This document shows, piece after piece, positions 32,321 to 41,706 of a stretch of DNA of 64,000 nucleotides. A program made the translations under genes and the position numbers. Every line of letters begins with the position of its first letter. The stretch's first letter is position 1. Below the pieces are notes generated by a model. It did no database searches and was not told where the DNA came from. It worked only from the letters and a program-made list of their open reading frames with translations. Source of the DNA: Saccharomycopsis fibuligera x Saccharomycopsis cf. fibuligera (taxonomy: Eukaryota > Ascomycota > Saccharomycetes > Ascoideales > Saccharomycopsidaceae); the NCBI GenBank assembly GCA_001936135.1, contig CP012820.1, positions 2,315,028 to 2,379,027 on the forward strand, given 5' to 3'.

Positions 32321-33988
32321 TCATTTTTTTTCTCTCGATTCCATCTTTCTATCTTCCTTTTGCTGTCTCTTTTTCACCCACTGTGAGCCTTTCCACATTA
32401 CCACATATAATGGTATCAAAGAAAGCATACAGAGTCCAGCCATCAATGTGAAACATCCGCCAATGGTCAACGCCAGTTGCATCTTTGATAACGCAGAAAC
32501 ACCGCAAGCCGCGATAAGACATCTAAACAAATTTACAGTGGCAGTACTAGTAGAAGTCTTGGATGGATATAAATCAGCAAGCAAATTCGTAGAAACGGAA
32601 ACGAATGGTGAATTAACAAGTGAGGCCATAAAAGTGCCAATAAGAACAGCTGCAAGAGGCTGGTCAGTGTCCAAACACCATCCGAAAATCAAGAGCCCGC
32701 CGCTAAATAAACAACCACATGGGAAAAGCATTAATAAACGACATTGGAAAATATCAAATTCTGGCTTTTTAGCGGTTGGATCCTCTTTTAATGCTTGATA
32801 TTTTTCAATAGCCTTTTGGTATTTGGCATGGTAATGTCTATAATAAAGGTCAAGAAGTCTACCGCTCATAAATGAGCCCATACTACCAGCAATTCCTGGA
32901 GCCAAGAAACAAAGCCCCACGCGCTGCACAGAATAGTGTCTTTTGGTTTGTAAAGTAGTACTGAGAGAAGTGAACATCATTGACCAACTAGTAAAATATA
33001 AAGAACACGGGAACAATACCATAAAAATTTCCTTGTTGGAGGCAATCACCGGCACATCAAAAAGTTTGGATAGTAAAGTTTGTGATTTATCCTTTGCTTC
33101 AAGAGTAGGTAAATCGTTGGTGAGTTTTTTCTTGTAGTGTGGAATCATCCATAATGGGGATTTGTTGATGAATTTTTTTGGGGGAATAGAGCCATTGCCA
33201 ACAATGGTTCTTTTGGTTTCTGGTAAAAAGAAAAAACTGACAACAGCAGTAACCCCACAACCAATAGCCAAGAACCAAAAGATGGAACGCCAGGAATTAA
33301 ATCCCGAGGCTAACAATCCCCCAATCAAAGCACCGAGCGCCTGAGCAAGCAATTGGATTCCTGAGGTGAAACCAATCAATGAGCCTCTTGTAGCTCTAGT
33401 GGCCAAATCTGCACAAACCCCACTATTAATGGCAATTACTGGAGCAATACCAGCAGCTTGAACGCATCGTAAAAACAAAATCAAGCCATAAGTGTTGGAA
33501 ACAGCTAAACAAACACAAGCAACAACGTAAATGACACAACAAGCTAACACAACCGGTTTACGGCCAATAGCATCAGCGATACTGGCAGTGAACATTGGGG
33601 CGATACCTTGAAATATGAAATAGAGTACCACTGATACATTAGCAAGTTCTTCAGTCACATGGAATTTTTGCTCAATGGTATAAATGATAGGATAATATAT
33701 GTTGGCGGAAACAGCTGACCAAAACCCAGAAATGCCACAAATCAAGGCAATGGTGTATTTTTCATTGTTGTTGAAAATAGAATGTGGGTATTCAACAACC
33801 AGTCGTGTATGTGCTACTACTGGGTGGTGGTCTTGGTCCTGCTGGTCTTCGACCTCTTCCTCTGTATGGCTGCTATTTCCGTTATTGATGCTATTGGAAA
33901 GCTCGGGAACGTTGTCATTCAGTATGCTGCTAGGGCGCCTTTTACTTATCGTCTTTTTTGAGGAAGGAGATATCTTGTCTAATGACAT
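32321..33988 (-). CDS. DHA1/QDR-type MFS drug:H+ antiporter (copy 1, diverged)
   Basis: A 555-residue, 12-segment major facilitator of the DHA1 (drug:H+ antiporter 1) group related to yeast Qdr/Dtr and Candida Nag3/Nag4 proteins. A hydrophilic Ser/Asn/acidic N-terminus (about 1-75) leads into TM1 (NEKYTIALICGISGFWSA). The loop 2-3 signature is ADAIGRKPV and the TM4 stretch is LFLRCVQAAGIAP. TM5 carries GALIGG, followed by WRSIFWFLAIG and PETKRTIVG. A long central loop (about 280-330) follows. The frame continues upstream to 34087 without an ATG, so ATG 33988 is the start. This is the most diverged of three tandem same-strand copies (with 34981-36597 and 37320-38939) and lacks the SGPIFFPALP block those two share. 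Likely plasma-membrane exporter; substrate unknown. Confidence 0.83.
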   Translation of the reverse strand: MSLDKISPSSKKTISKRRPSSILNDNVPELSNSINNGNSSHTEEEVEDQQDQDHHPVVAHTRLVVEYPHSIFNNNEKYTIALICGISGFWSAVSANIYYPIIYTIEQKFHVTEELANVSVVLYFIFQGIAPMFTASIADAIGRKPVVLACCVIYVVACVCLAVSNTYGLILFLRCVQAAGIAPVIAINSGVCADLATRATRGSLIGFTSGIQLLAQALGALIGGLLASGFNSWRSIFWFLAIGCGVTAVVSFFFLPETKRTIVGNGSIPPKKFINKSPLWMIPHYKKKLTNDLPTLEAKDKSQTLLSKLFDVPVIASNKEIFMVLFPCSLYFTSWSMMFTSLSTTLQTKRHYSVQRVGLCFLAPGIAGSMGSFMSGRLLDLYYRHYHAKYQKAIEKYQALKEDPTAKKPEFDIFQCRLLMLFPCGCLFSGGLLIFGWCLDTDQPLAAVLIGTFMASLVNSPFVSVSTNLLADLYPSKTSTSTATVNLFRCLIAACGVSALSKMQLALTIGGCFTLMAGLCMLSLIPLYVVMWKGSQWVKKRQQKEDRKMESREKK

Positions 33989-34980
33989 TCTGCAATGGTT
34001 AGCTATGATGGAGATGAGATTTCTAAAATCCACGATTGCTTTAGTATATTGTAAATGTTTGTCTTCGAAATAGCGAAAGCCAAACAATTGATAATTTTAA
34101 CACCAATAAAAAAAATTTATTGGTGAAAGATATTGACAATAGTACTAAAGCAAATCTTGGAGACTATCACCACATCAACTATCGAGGATTAAGCACCTTT
34201 AAACACTTCAAAAACAAAATTTTCCCTCGGCGTTGGAAAAATTATATCCGTCCGCCATAGTTGCCAAAAACGGTACTTTTCAAACGCTAATCTCATAAGA
34301 TCTTGCTGCGGGCATGCCCCTGTCATGATATCAATATTGTTCGTTGAGCGTTAGAAAAACTAATTGCTATAGTGCTAAGCTTGCAACACTATCCTATTTA
34401 AAAGCACGCTATAGGTTTTTTTTTTCCACGTATTATAGTTTCACTATAATTAATACCATGCCACAGCGTATCGGACACAAGAAGTGCTGTTTAGCTCGGG
34501 CACTTCTCGGTGTGCATTAGTCAGCGCCGATGAGATGCTTTACAGTGTTCACAACCCATGCAGCTTACAAAGATTAAAAAAGAAACAAGAAAAGCGAAAA
34601 ACGGCTTTTTGACATGCAGCCGTAGCCGTTAAAAGTCGTAAATGAATTTACCTGCTCTTATCCCTTCCTGGTATACTATTATTGGTAGATGTACTACAAA
34701 GCTGAAGAGAACAGTTATGAAAACAAAGTGGAGCGGGGTATATTGGTTTATGTTGATAAACTACAAGAGAAAACAAAAGTTAAATAAACAGTACGTGACT
34801 TTAGCAACAATTTTTTTGTAAGTAACTAGAAAAAATGATAAATATGTAACTACTTCAACAAAGCTTTCGGTGAAAATTGAAAATATCCCGCGGCCCTAAT
34901 GCAAGCCATACTTGTAATCTGTAGGTCGACCTCAATTTCTTTCTAAATTGAAATACGAATGGCTTCTCTCGTAAAAACAA
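33989..34980. other. Intergenic region between tandem MFS genes
   Basis: About 1 kb holding the promoter of the first MFS gene (right of 33988) and the 3' end of the second. It includes AT-rich runs and a CCGTCCGCC segment near 34247. No gene or repeat was recognised. Confidence 0.55.
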
Positions 34981-36597
34981 TTAAGTAGAATTGTTTTCAT
35001 TGTACCATTTTTTGCCATAAACGATCACCATACAGAATGGTATTAGCGAAACGCACCCGAGACCTATCATCAACAGATAGGTCCCGCCCACAGTCAAGCT
35101 ACTCTGCATCTTGTCCAAGGCAGCTATTCCGATTGCTGCAGAAATGCAGCGACCCAAGTTGATACATGCAATACTGGTAGCAGCTTTCAGTGGATACAAA
35201 TCCACAAACATGGCAACCGGAATGGTAACAAATGGAGTCACACAAGATGTCCCCACAAAAATTCCAATGAGGACTGCCACTAGTGGCTGTTTAGTACCGA
35301 TACACCAGCCGAATACTAAAAAACCACAGCTGCAAATAGCGGCAAATGGTAATGACATTGGAAGCCTTGCCCTGAATGCATTGTATTCTGGTGGGCCGGT
35401 ACCGGCTGCACCAGATTCTTCCTCTTCAATCGACATTGCATATGCTTGAATTTTTTGATCAAGGTTCTTTTTATAATTGGCGTAGACCCGATCGATTATT
35501 CTTCCGCAAACTATTGAGCTGATTATACCACCAATACCTGGAGCCAAGTAGCATAATCCTATCCTGAGTACCGAGTAATGATATTCAGAAGATAAGGAGT
35601 TTGTTAAGGTGGTCAACAGCATATTCCAGGTGGTATAAAAAATTGCAGTTGGAATTAGAACCATAAACACTTCACGCTTAACAATAAGTTTTGGTGCTTC
35701 GAAAATTCTCTGCCAAATTCCAATTTTTGGCTCGTGGTGAATTGTTTCTAACCTGCGGTCCATCAACTTTCTTTTGAATCTTGGAATCTTCCATAACAAC
35801 GATTTATGATAAAAAGCCGTAACTTCCACAGAACCATCACCAACTATAGTTCTCTTGGTTTCGGGCAACAATGCAACAACCGCAATAACACTAACACCTG
35901 CTCCGATTGCCAAAAACCAAAAGATCCCCCTCCAACCAAACCTTTCAACTAACAAACCACCAACCAAACCACCGACAGCATTGCCAATAAGAGGAACTCC
36001 GGTTTGCAACCCAACGTATCGGCCTCTTTCATGTCTTTCCACCACATCACCAATCAATGCAGAACTAACTGGGAACATTGGCGAGATGCCGGCACTTTGC
36101 AAACATCGCAAAAACAAAAGCACGCCGAAAGACTGGCATCTGGCGAGACCAATATTAGCTGCAATATAAATCATTCCAGAAGCAATAATTACAGGTCGAC
36201 GACCATGTTTGTCGCTTAGAGAACAAGACACCATTGGTGCTAGTCCTTGGAGTAGAAAGTACATGACTACGGCAATATTCAGAAGCTCTTGGCTAACTTC
36301 AAACTGATCCCTAATTATTGGCAAAGCTGGAAAGAAGATTGGGCCACTGATGGCTGCCCAAAATGCAAGCAGACAGCAAAGAAGGACAATTAGGTATTTC
36401 TCATTGCCACTAAAAACGGAAAATGGAGTTGACGATTTGTCTTCTTCAAACTTGTTTTTGCATGACTCTGGTTTATGAACTGGAGCTGGTTTATTTTCAA
36501 AATTGTCATTTCCACTAGTGCTGAGGTTGATATCGGTGCTTCTGCTGTTATTTGGGTTGTTCATCACATCAGTTGTCAGTTGATGATCGCGGTTCAT
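34981..36597 (-). CDS. DHA1/QDR-type MFS drug:H+ antiporter (copy 2)
   Basis: A 538-residue MFS transporter very similar to copy 3 (37320-38939) along its whole length, including the TM1 stretch SGPIFFPALP, loop 2-3 motif SDKHGRRPVII, LFLRCLQSAGISPMFP, VVERHERGRYVGLQ, TM5 GNAVGGLVGG and the C-terminal WCIGTKQPLVAVLIG. The two are clearly a recent tandem duplication. The hydrophilic N-terminus (about 1-75) is Asn/Ser-rich. The frame extends upstream through a poly-Phe stretch to a TTG, so ATG 36597 (MNRDHQL) is chosen. An upstream inverted CGG repeat at 36935-36954 may be a zinc-cluster regulator site. Family membership is firm; the substrate (drug, amino-sugar, polyamine or weak acid) is unknown. 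Confidence 0.85.
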   Translation of the reverse strand: MNRDHQLTTDVMNNPNNSRSTDINLSTSGNDNFENKPAPVHKPESCKNKFEEDKSSTPFSVFSGNEKYLIVLLCCLLAFWAAISGPIFFPALPIIRDQFEVSQELLNIAVVMYFLLQGLAPMVSCSLSDKHGRRPVIIASGMIYIAANIGLARCQSFGVLLFLRCLQSAGISPMFPVSSALIGDVVERHERGRYVGLQTGVPLIGNAVGGLVGGLLVERFGWRGIFWFLAIGAGVSVIAVVALLPETKRTIVGDGSVEVTAFYHKSLLWKIPRFKRKLMDRRLETIHHEPKIGIWQRIFEAPKLIVKREVFMVLIPTAIFYTTWNMLLTTLTNSLSSEYHYSVLRIGLCYLAPGIGGIISSIVCGRIIDRVYANYKKNLDQKIQAYAMSIEEEESGAAGTGPPEYNAFRARLPMSLPFAAICSCGFLVFGWCIGTKQPLVAVLIGIFVGTSCVTPFVTIPVAMFVDLYPLKAATSIACINLGRCISAAIGIAALDKMQSSLTVGGTYLLMIGLGCVSLIPFCMVIVYGKKWYNENNST

Positions 36598-37319
36598 CGT
36601 TAGATGAAGAAACTTACAGTCAAAAAAAAAAAAAAAAAAGAAAGACAAAAAAAATACTATATAGCCTAGTTTTTGAACGAGCTATAATACTGATTCAAAA
36701 ACACTAAACCAACACAAGCTATACAACGGACACTTTGCGTTGATTGTGGAAAAATCTCAAGAGCTAAGAATGAAACGTGTTCACGAGACTAGAAACTTGC
36801 ACTCTTCCTGTTGATATTGGGCGTTGCTTCGAAATGAAAAATTGGAGGAAACGGAGCACTTAAATAGTTTTTCGGAGAAACAACAAAAGTCCCTCCTACT
36901 TTTCTTTTTCTAATACTCCGTGCATACGGTATATCGGAGATAAACTTATCTCCGGGATCTTGCTGGTAATGAAACAGCTGACATAAGTGGCATCATCATG
37001 AAATCAATAGGGTGCTGGAAAGCGTATGTGCTGATATATCAGTTGTACAAGCATCTTAGTCAAACTTCATTATGTGAATCAGTATGTTTTTGAAGGAATG
37101 GAAATGTGCTATGAAACGAAACTGACACAAAATTACTTTTGGTATTATCACAATTCAATGATGCATGCAGCTGGGCACACATACAAATTATATACCAACA
37201 ACGTAAAAATGAATCTTATTCGCTACAAAGGTACACAAAGTTCGTAATTTTTAAGGTCTTATATGTGTTTTTTACAAACCTATAAATTTCTTCTAATATT
37301 TTCCGGGACGGTCATTCCA
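36598..37319. promoter_or_regulatory. Promoter region of MFS copy 2 and 3' end of copy 3
   Basis: 722 bases between two tandem minus-strand MFS genes. It contains an A-rich run next to the copy-2 start, TATA-like bases (about 36657-36662), and a dense group of CGG/CCG triplets at 36918-36954. No gene. Confidence 0.6.
36918..36954. promoter_or_regulatory. CGG/CCG dyads, candidate zinc-cluster factor site
   Basis: CCG-N6-CGG at 36918-36929 overlaps a CGG-N5-CGG direct repeat (36927-36937), followed by a perfect 9+9 inverted repeat CGGAGATAA-AC-TTATCTCCG (36935-36954). It lies ~320-380 bases upstream of the MFS copy-2 ATG. Zn2Cys6 regulators of drug transporters (Tac1, Pdr1, Mrr1 classes) bind paired CGG triplets; the specific factor is not known here. 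Confidence 0.5.
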
Positions 37320-38939
37320 CTAATTTTGATTCCTCTTATCATACCATTTCTTTCCGTATGCAATAACCACACAAAAGGGCACTAATGAAATGCAACCAAA
37401 ACCTACCATCAACGTATATACCCCACCAATAGTAAGACTCTTTTGCATTCTATCTAATGCCGCGACCCCACATGCCGCTAAACCACAGCGGCCCAAATTG
37501 ATACATGCAATACTGGTAGCAGCTTTCAATGGATACAAATCCACAAACATCGCTACAGGGATGCTAATAAAGGGAGTAACACAAGCAGTAGCAACAAATG
37601 CTCCAATAATTACTGTCACTAATGGCTGTTTGGTGCCTATACACCAGCCGAATACTAAGAACCCGCAACTGCAAAGAATAGCAAAAGGTATAGCGCAGGG
37701 AAGTCTGGCCTTGAATGCATTATATTCTGGTTTTATGTTATTAATATGTTTAGATTGTTTTTCCTCGTCATTTTCAATTGTATATGTTTTGATTTCTTCA
37801 TCAAGATTTTTTTTGTATCTGGCATAAACCCAGTCTATTATTCTTCCGCAAACAAGTGAACTTGTAACTCCTGCTATTCCTGGAGCCAAATAACATAATC
37901 CCACTCTGAATACACTATAGTGGTAGTTGTTAGTTAATGTGTTGGTCAAGGTGGTCATTAACATCGTCCAAGTTGTATAAAAGATAGATGTTGGTATTAA
38001 TACCAAAAATACTTCTGGCTTGACTAATAATTTGGGTGCTTCACCGATTCTTCGCCAAATTCCAATATCTAGTTCTTCCATTACTGTCTCAAGTCTTGGG
38101 GAATTTAACTTCTTTTTAAACCTTGGAATTTTCCAAATCAATGATTTGTTGATGATCGGTTTAGGCTTCACTGATCCGTTACCAACTATAGTTCTCTTGG
38201 TTTCCGGTAACAATGTAACGATGGCAATAACACTGATACCGGCGCCAATTGCCAAAAACCAAAAGATTCCCCTCCAACCAAACCTTTGCACTAGTAAGCC
38301 TCCGATTAATCCACCAATGGCATTACCTATTAAAGGCACCCCTGATTGCAAACCAACATACCGACCTCTTTCATGCCTTTCCACCACATCACCAACTAAG
38401 GCTGAACTAATGGGGAACATTGGCGAGATGCCAGCACTTTGCAAACACCGCAAAAATAATAGTGCCCCAAATGATTGACACACTGCAAGGCCTATGTTTG
38501 CCACGATGTAAATTAACCCACAAGCAATAATTATTGGCCGACGCCCATGTTTGTCGCTCAAAGAGCATGAGACCATTGGTGCTAGTCCTTGAAGAAGGAA
38601 GTACAATACTACTGCGACATTGGAAAGTTCTTCACTAACGTTAAATTGTTCTTTGATAACAGGTAATGCTGGAAAGAATATTGGACCACTGACGGCGGCC
38701 CAAAATGAAAGTACACAACAAAGAAGAACAATAAGGTATTTTTCATTGCTGGAAAATACTGAAAAGGGTACCTTAGTTTCAGTAACGATGTGTTCATTTG
38801 GCTGCTGTGAGTCCGAGGATGATCTATTGTTAGTGCGATCTGCAGTGTTGTCGATTAAGCTGCTTGCCGAGCTCTTGGCTTTATGATGCTTTAAAAGTTT
38901 GTCCATTTCTTCTCCATAATAAATTGGTATAGTATGCAT
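37320..38939 (-). CDS. DHA1/QDR-type MFS drug:H+ antiporter (copy 3)
   Basis: A 539-residue MFS exporter, near-duplicate of copy 2. It shares NEKYLIVLLCC, SGPIFFPALPVI, SDKHGRRPIIIA, LFLRCLQSAGISPMFPISSAL, VVERHERGRYVGLQSG, FGWRGIFWFLAIGAG and LPETKRTIVG, plus the same cytoplasmic central loop. Differences cluster in the N-terminal ~65 residues and the loop near residue 385. ATG 38939 opens the frame; an in-frame ATG at 38906 (MDKLLKHH) is an alternative. The tandem, same-strand order with copies 1 and 2 implies duplication in situ and perhaps graded expression or substrate range. Confidence 0.85.
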   Translation of the reverse strand: MHTIPIYYGEEMDKLLKHHKAKSSASSLIDNTADRTNNRSSSDSQQPNEHIVTETKVPFSVFSSNEKYLIVLLCCVLSFWAAVSGPIFFPALPVIKEQFNVSEELSNVAVVLYFLLQGLAPMVSCSLSDKHGRRPIIIACGLIYIVANIGLAVCQSFGALLFLRCLQSAGISPMFPISSALVGDVVERHERGRYVGLQSGVPLIGNAIGGLIGGLLVQRFGWRGIFWFLAIGAGISVIAIVTLLPETKRTIVGNGSVKPKPIINKSLIWKIPRFKKKLNSPRLETVMEELDIGIWRRIGEAPKLLVKPEVFLVLIPTSIFYTTWTMLMTTLTNTLTNNYHYSVFRVGLCYLAPGIAGVTSSLVCGRIIDWVYARYKKNLDEEIKTYTIENDEEKQSKHINNIKPEYNAFKARLPCAIPFAILCSCGFLVFGWCIGTKQPLVTVIIGAFVATACVTPFISIPVAMFVDLYPLKAATSIACINLGRCGLAACGVAALDRMQKSLTIGGVYTLMVGFGCISLVPFCVVIAYGKKWYDKRNQN

Positions 38940-41706
38940 TTACTAACATCAATTTTTTCATTCAAAAAAGAGTGTAAATGTAATGTATTGCATCTGTTTT
39001 ATAGTATCTATTGGCGTATATTGTAGTAGCGCAAGAAGTGACCGCTAATGAACTTCTCAATTTCGGCAAAACGTTTGCTATCTTCCGTCCACAGTTAATG
39101 CATGCAATGGAAAACGAATGCTTTTTAGACCAGCAGAACTGTCAAAATTACACAGACAAATTGGTTAGTGAGTTCAGATTATCTATTTTAATTACTGCAA
39201 TAAAGCATGGCTGAATTTGTTTTTTGTCGCTATTTTGTTCTGGAGGATTTGATTCTCAGGCAATGATTATTAGCAAACACTTAGCGCGCAATGCATAAAT
39301 CCAGAAATATGGTACCACGGAGGTACGATATTCTCACTAGTTGTCGCAAGACTTTGTCTATACAAAACAAAGAATCTCAACCGGATAAATAAAATTTGAA
39401 AGGGGATATATAAACATTAGAAGGATATTTAGGGACAATATAATTTTGGTGCAGCAAAAGACAAGTAAGCTACAATAATGCTGAGTAAGAACAAGACAAT
39501 AATAACTGGACAAGGGGTATGCTGACTAGATTCGGATACAATGGATTTGGTATACTAATCATAATTTTACACTAGAGAAGAAATGGACAAATTTCTAACA
39601 TTCAGCCGGAGAATATTTTCGCTTTGACCACATTTGTCCAGCTTAGTGCCTATTTATCTATATTTATAATAGAAGCTAATGATGATTATTTAGATAAAGG
39701 CTGGTAGTAGCATAGAATAGAATGTTTATTTACCTGGTCAAAGCGGAAACTCCTTTAACACCAAAAACATCTTGATACAACCGTAATTGGGCTTTATAGC
39801 AAAAATCCGATAATGGTTAAATGAAATAGCAATTAATTAGATATCGTATTTATGACCAAGAACATATGTAAAATAAAAAACAATCTCATTATACAAGGCT
39901 ATACCTTTTATGTAATCTTTGAAGTCAATTTCGCGAAAATTTGATAAAGGACAAAGGACAACTAAGTTTTTTTTTTTTTTCAAAATTCTTCTGTTTAAGG
40001 TCACAAAACTTCTATAAATTAATGAGCACCAACTCTTGAATATACGTAACCTGCAAAGGAAGGGTCAAAAGTCTTGCAAAACTAAACATCATTGACAAAA
40101 TAAGGCAATACGCCCTATTCTTGCATATACAGAGATAGTGGCATCATGAAGTTGCATATAAGATATTTTTGTAATTTTGGATGAAAGATATTGGGCGATT
40201 CATGGAAAAGCTGAGCTAATGGCAGGCTCTTCCAAAATCTGGATAATTATGATACCAGATGGTCAACTAACGGGTAGAGTTTCTGGTAATAAGAGAATCT
40301 CAGATATTCAATTAGCTGCATCACTGTTATGATTTATATTATTGAAATTTGGGTATTCTTTGAGTTCCCTTTGATTTTGGAGCTCATCTTCTAAACAAAA
40401 CTTATAAAATCTTTTTTTATTGACCCTACTGCAACTATAATTATTTCCCAAATCATAGTTTCCAGGAAGATAACCAAACAGCTAAAACTCTTTATAGCCG
40501 AATCCCATTGACCAGCTTCCGTCTCCGCTTCTTTCTGTACTACTTTTCTTTAAATTTAGCTTCAGCTATTTTTCTTTACTTGCCCAATTCCCAAAAACTA
40601 CTCGAGCTGAAAGTCAAGCTCAACATACTGCTAGCACATTTTATCAAGCCCTAATACTCAATGGAAATAAATAATCCCACAAGTTGTACTCATAATTCTG
40701 GTATGGCTTGCCACAGTCATATCGAATATCTGCGGACGGTCTCCACGGAAACACTGATACTAGCTTTGTAAGGCCCAAATTTCGACAGGAAAATTACATC
40801 TCTGTAGCGTGCATTGTTGGAGGTTAGTTTGCAGTTGAAGATTTCTAGTCCAACTAATATATTCGCAACATTCACACCTTTTTTGAGTGGCTGATGTTTT
40901 ATGTGTTAGCGCTTTTTCGGTTTTTGTTTCAATTTTCTGGACGGTAACGAGGGGTCGCTGAGTTATAAAGGGCCGCGAGTACGGTTTACATTAGTGATGC
41001 TGAGACCAAAATCATTCTTGCAACCAAAGCTAGCATTCGCCTAGTGACTAAAATATTTACTGACATACTCATATTCTTCATACACTGATGCCTTCAAAAT
41101 CCGCTGTAGTAGGAAATCAATATTTTAAAGAAAATGTTGCCGTTGAGCTGTGCCACAGAGATTAACGACCCACTCAGTAGGAACATGCAGAGAATCAGCC
41201 AGCCCTCTGCTGCTTGACGCTGGATTCCAGCATGCCGCTCATCGCGTCCAGCCCCGTCTAATTTAAGTCAGTCTCAGATCACTCTCTTCCACGGTCAAAC
41301 TGCACTCAAGTGCAACCATGGCACACCCGTTGCAAGCATCCAGATGGGGAGCAGCCATCCTAGACTGTGTCGGAAGTTAATTGAATAGACGATGGCTTGT
41401 TGTATAAAACTTTCGTGTCCCCCGCTGGTGTGTTTAACATTCGCAAGATTTTGCTTTAATTTGCAAACTCGGTGTTCTCATGCCTAGTCGTTTAGTTTCA
41501 TAATACCATTCAACACCATACCTTTTTCTAACAATACCAAACTGAAAACGGCCCCAGTAGTCTCAGGACATTCCAGTTTTTTTCATTTCATACCAGCTAG
41601 AGAACACGTTCTCTCTCAAAACTTGAAACATTATTACTGGGTCTTTATAAGAACAAAAGAATAAAGAATTTCTCAAAATTACTAAATCAAGGGATACTAT
41701 GGAAAC
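38940..41706. other. 2.77 kb gene-free region upstream of the chitin synthase
   Basis: This AT-rich divergent spacer lies between MFS copy 3 (-) and the chitin synthase (+). Short frames such as 39011-39214 start with TTG and have no recognisable domain. The outstanding element is a nested inverted repeat at 39608-39753. The last ~500 bases should contain the chitin synthase promoter, with a pyrimidine-rich segment near 41270-41300. Confidence 0.55.
39608..39753. repeat. Nested imperfect inverted repeat (possible structured RNA)
   Basis: Left arm elements appear in mirrored order in the right arm: GGAG (39608)/CTCC (39750), CGCTTTGACCA (39620-39630)/TGGTCAAAGCG (39735-39745), CCAGC (39638)/GCTGG (39700-39704), and GCCTATTTATCTA (39648-39660)/TAGATAAAGGC (39691-39701). 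Together they could form one long bulged hairpin with a ~30-nt loop. No protein frame uses it. It may be an RNA gene, a decayed palindromic element or chance. Confidence 0.5.

Noticed and set aside
39011-39214. 67-codon frame upstream of the chitin synthase
   Set aside because: Non-ATG start, no family signature, in an AT-rich promoter-type region.
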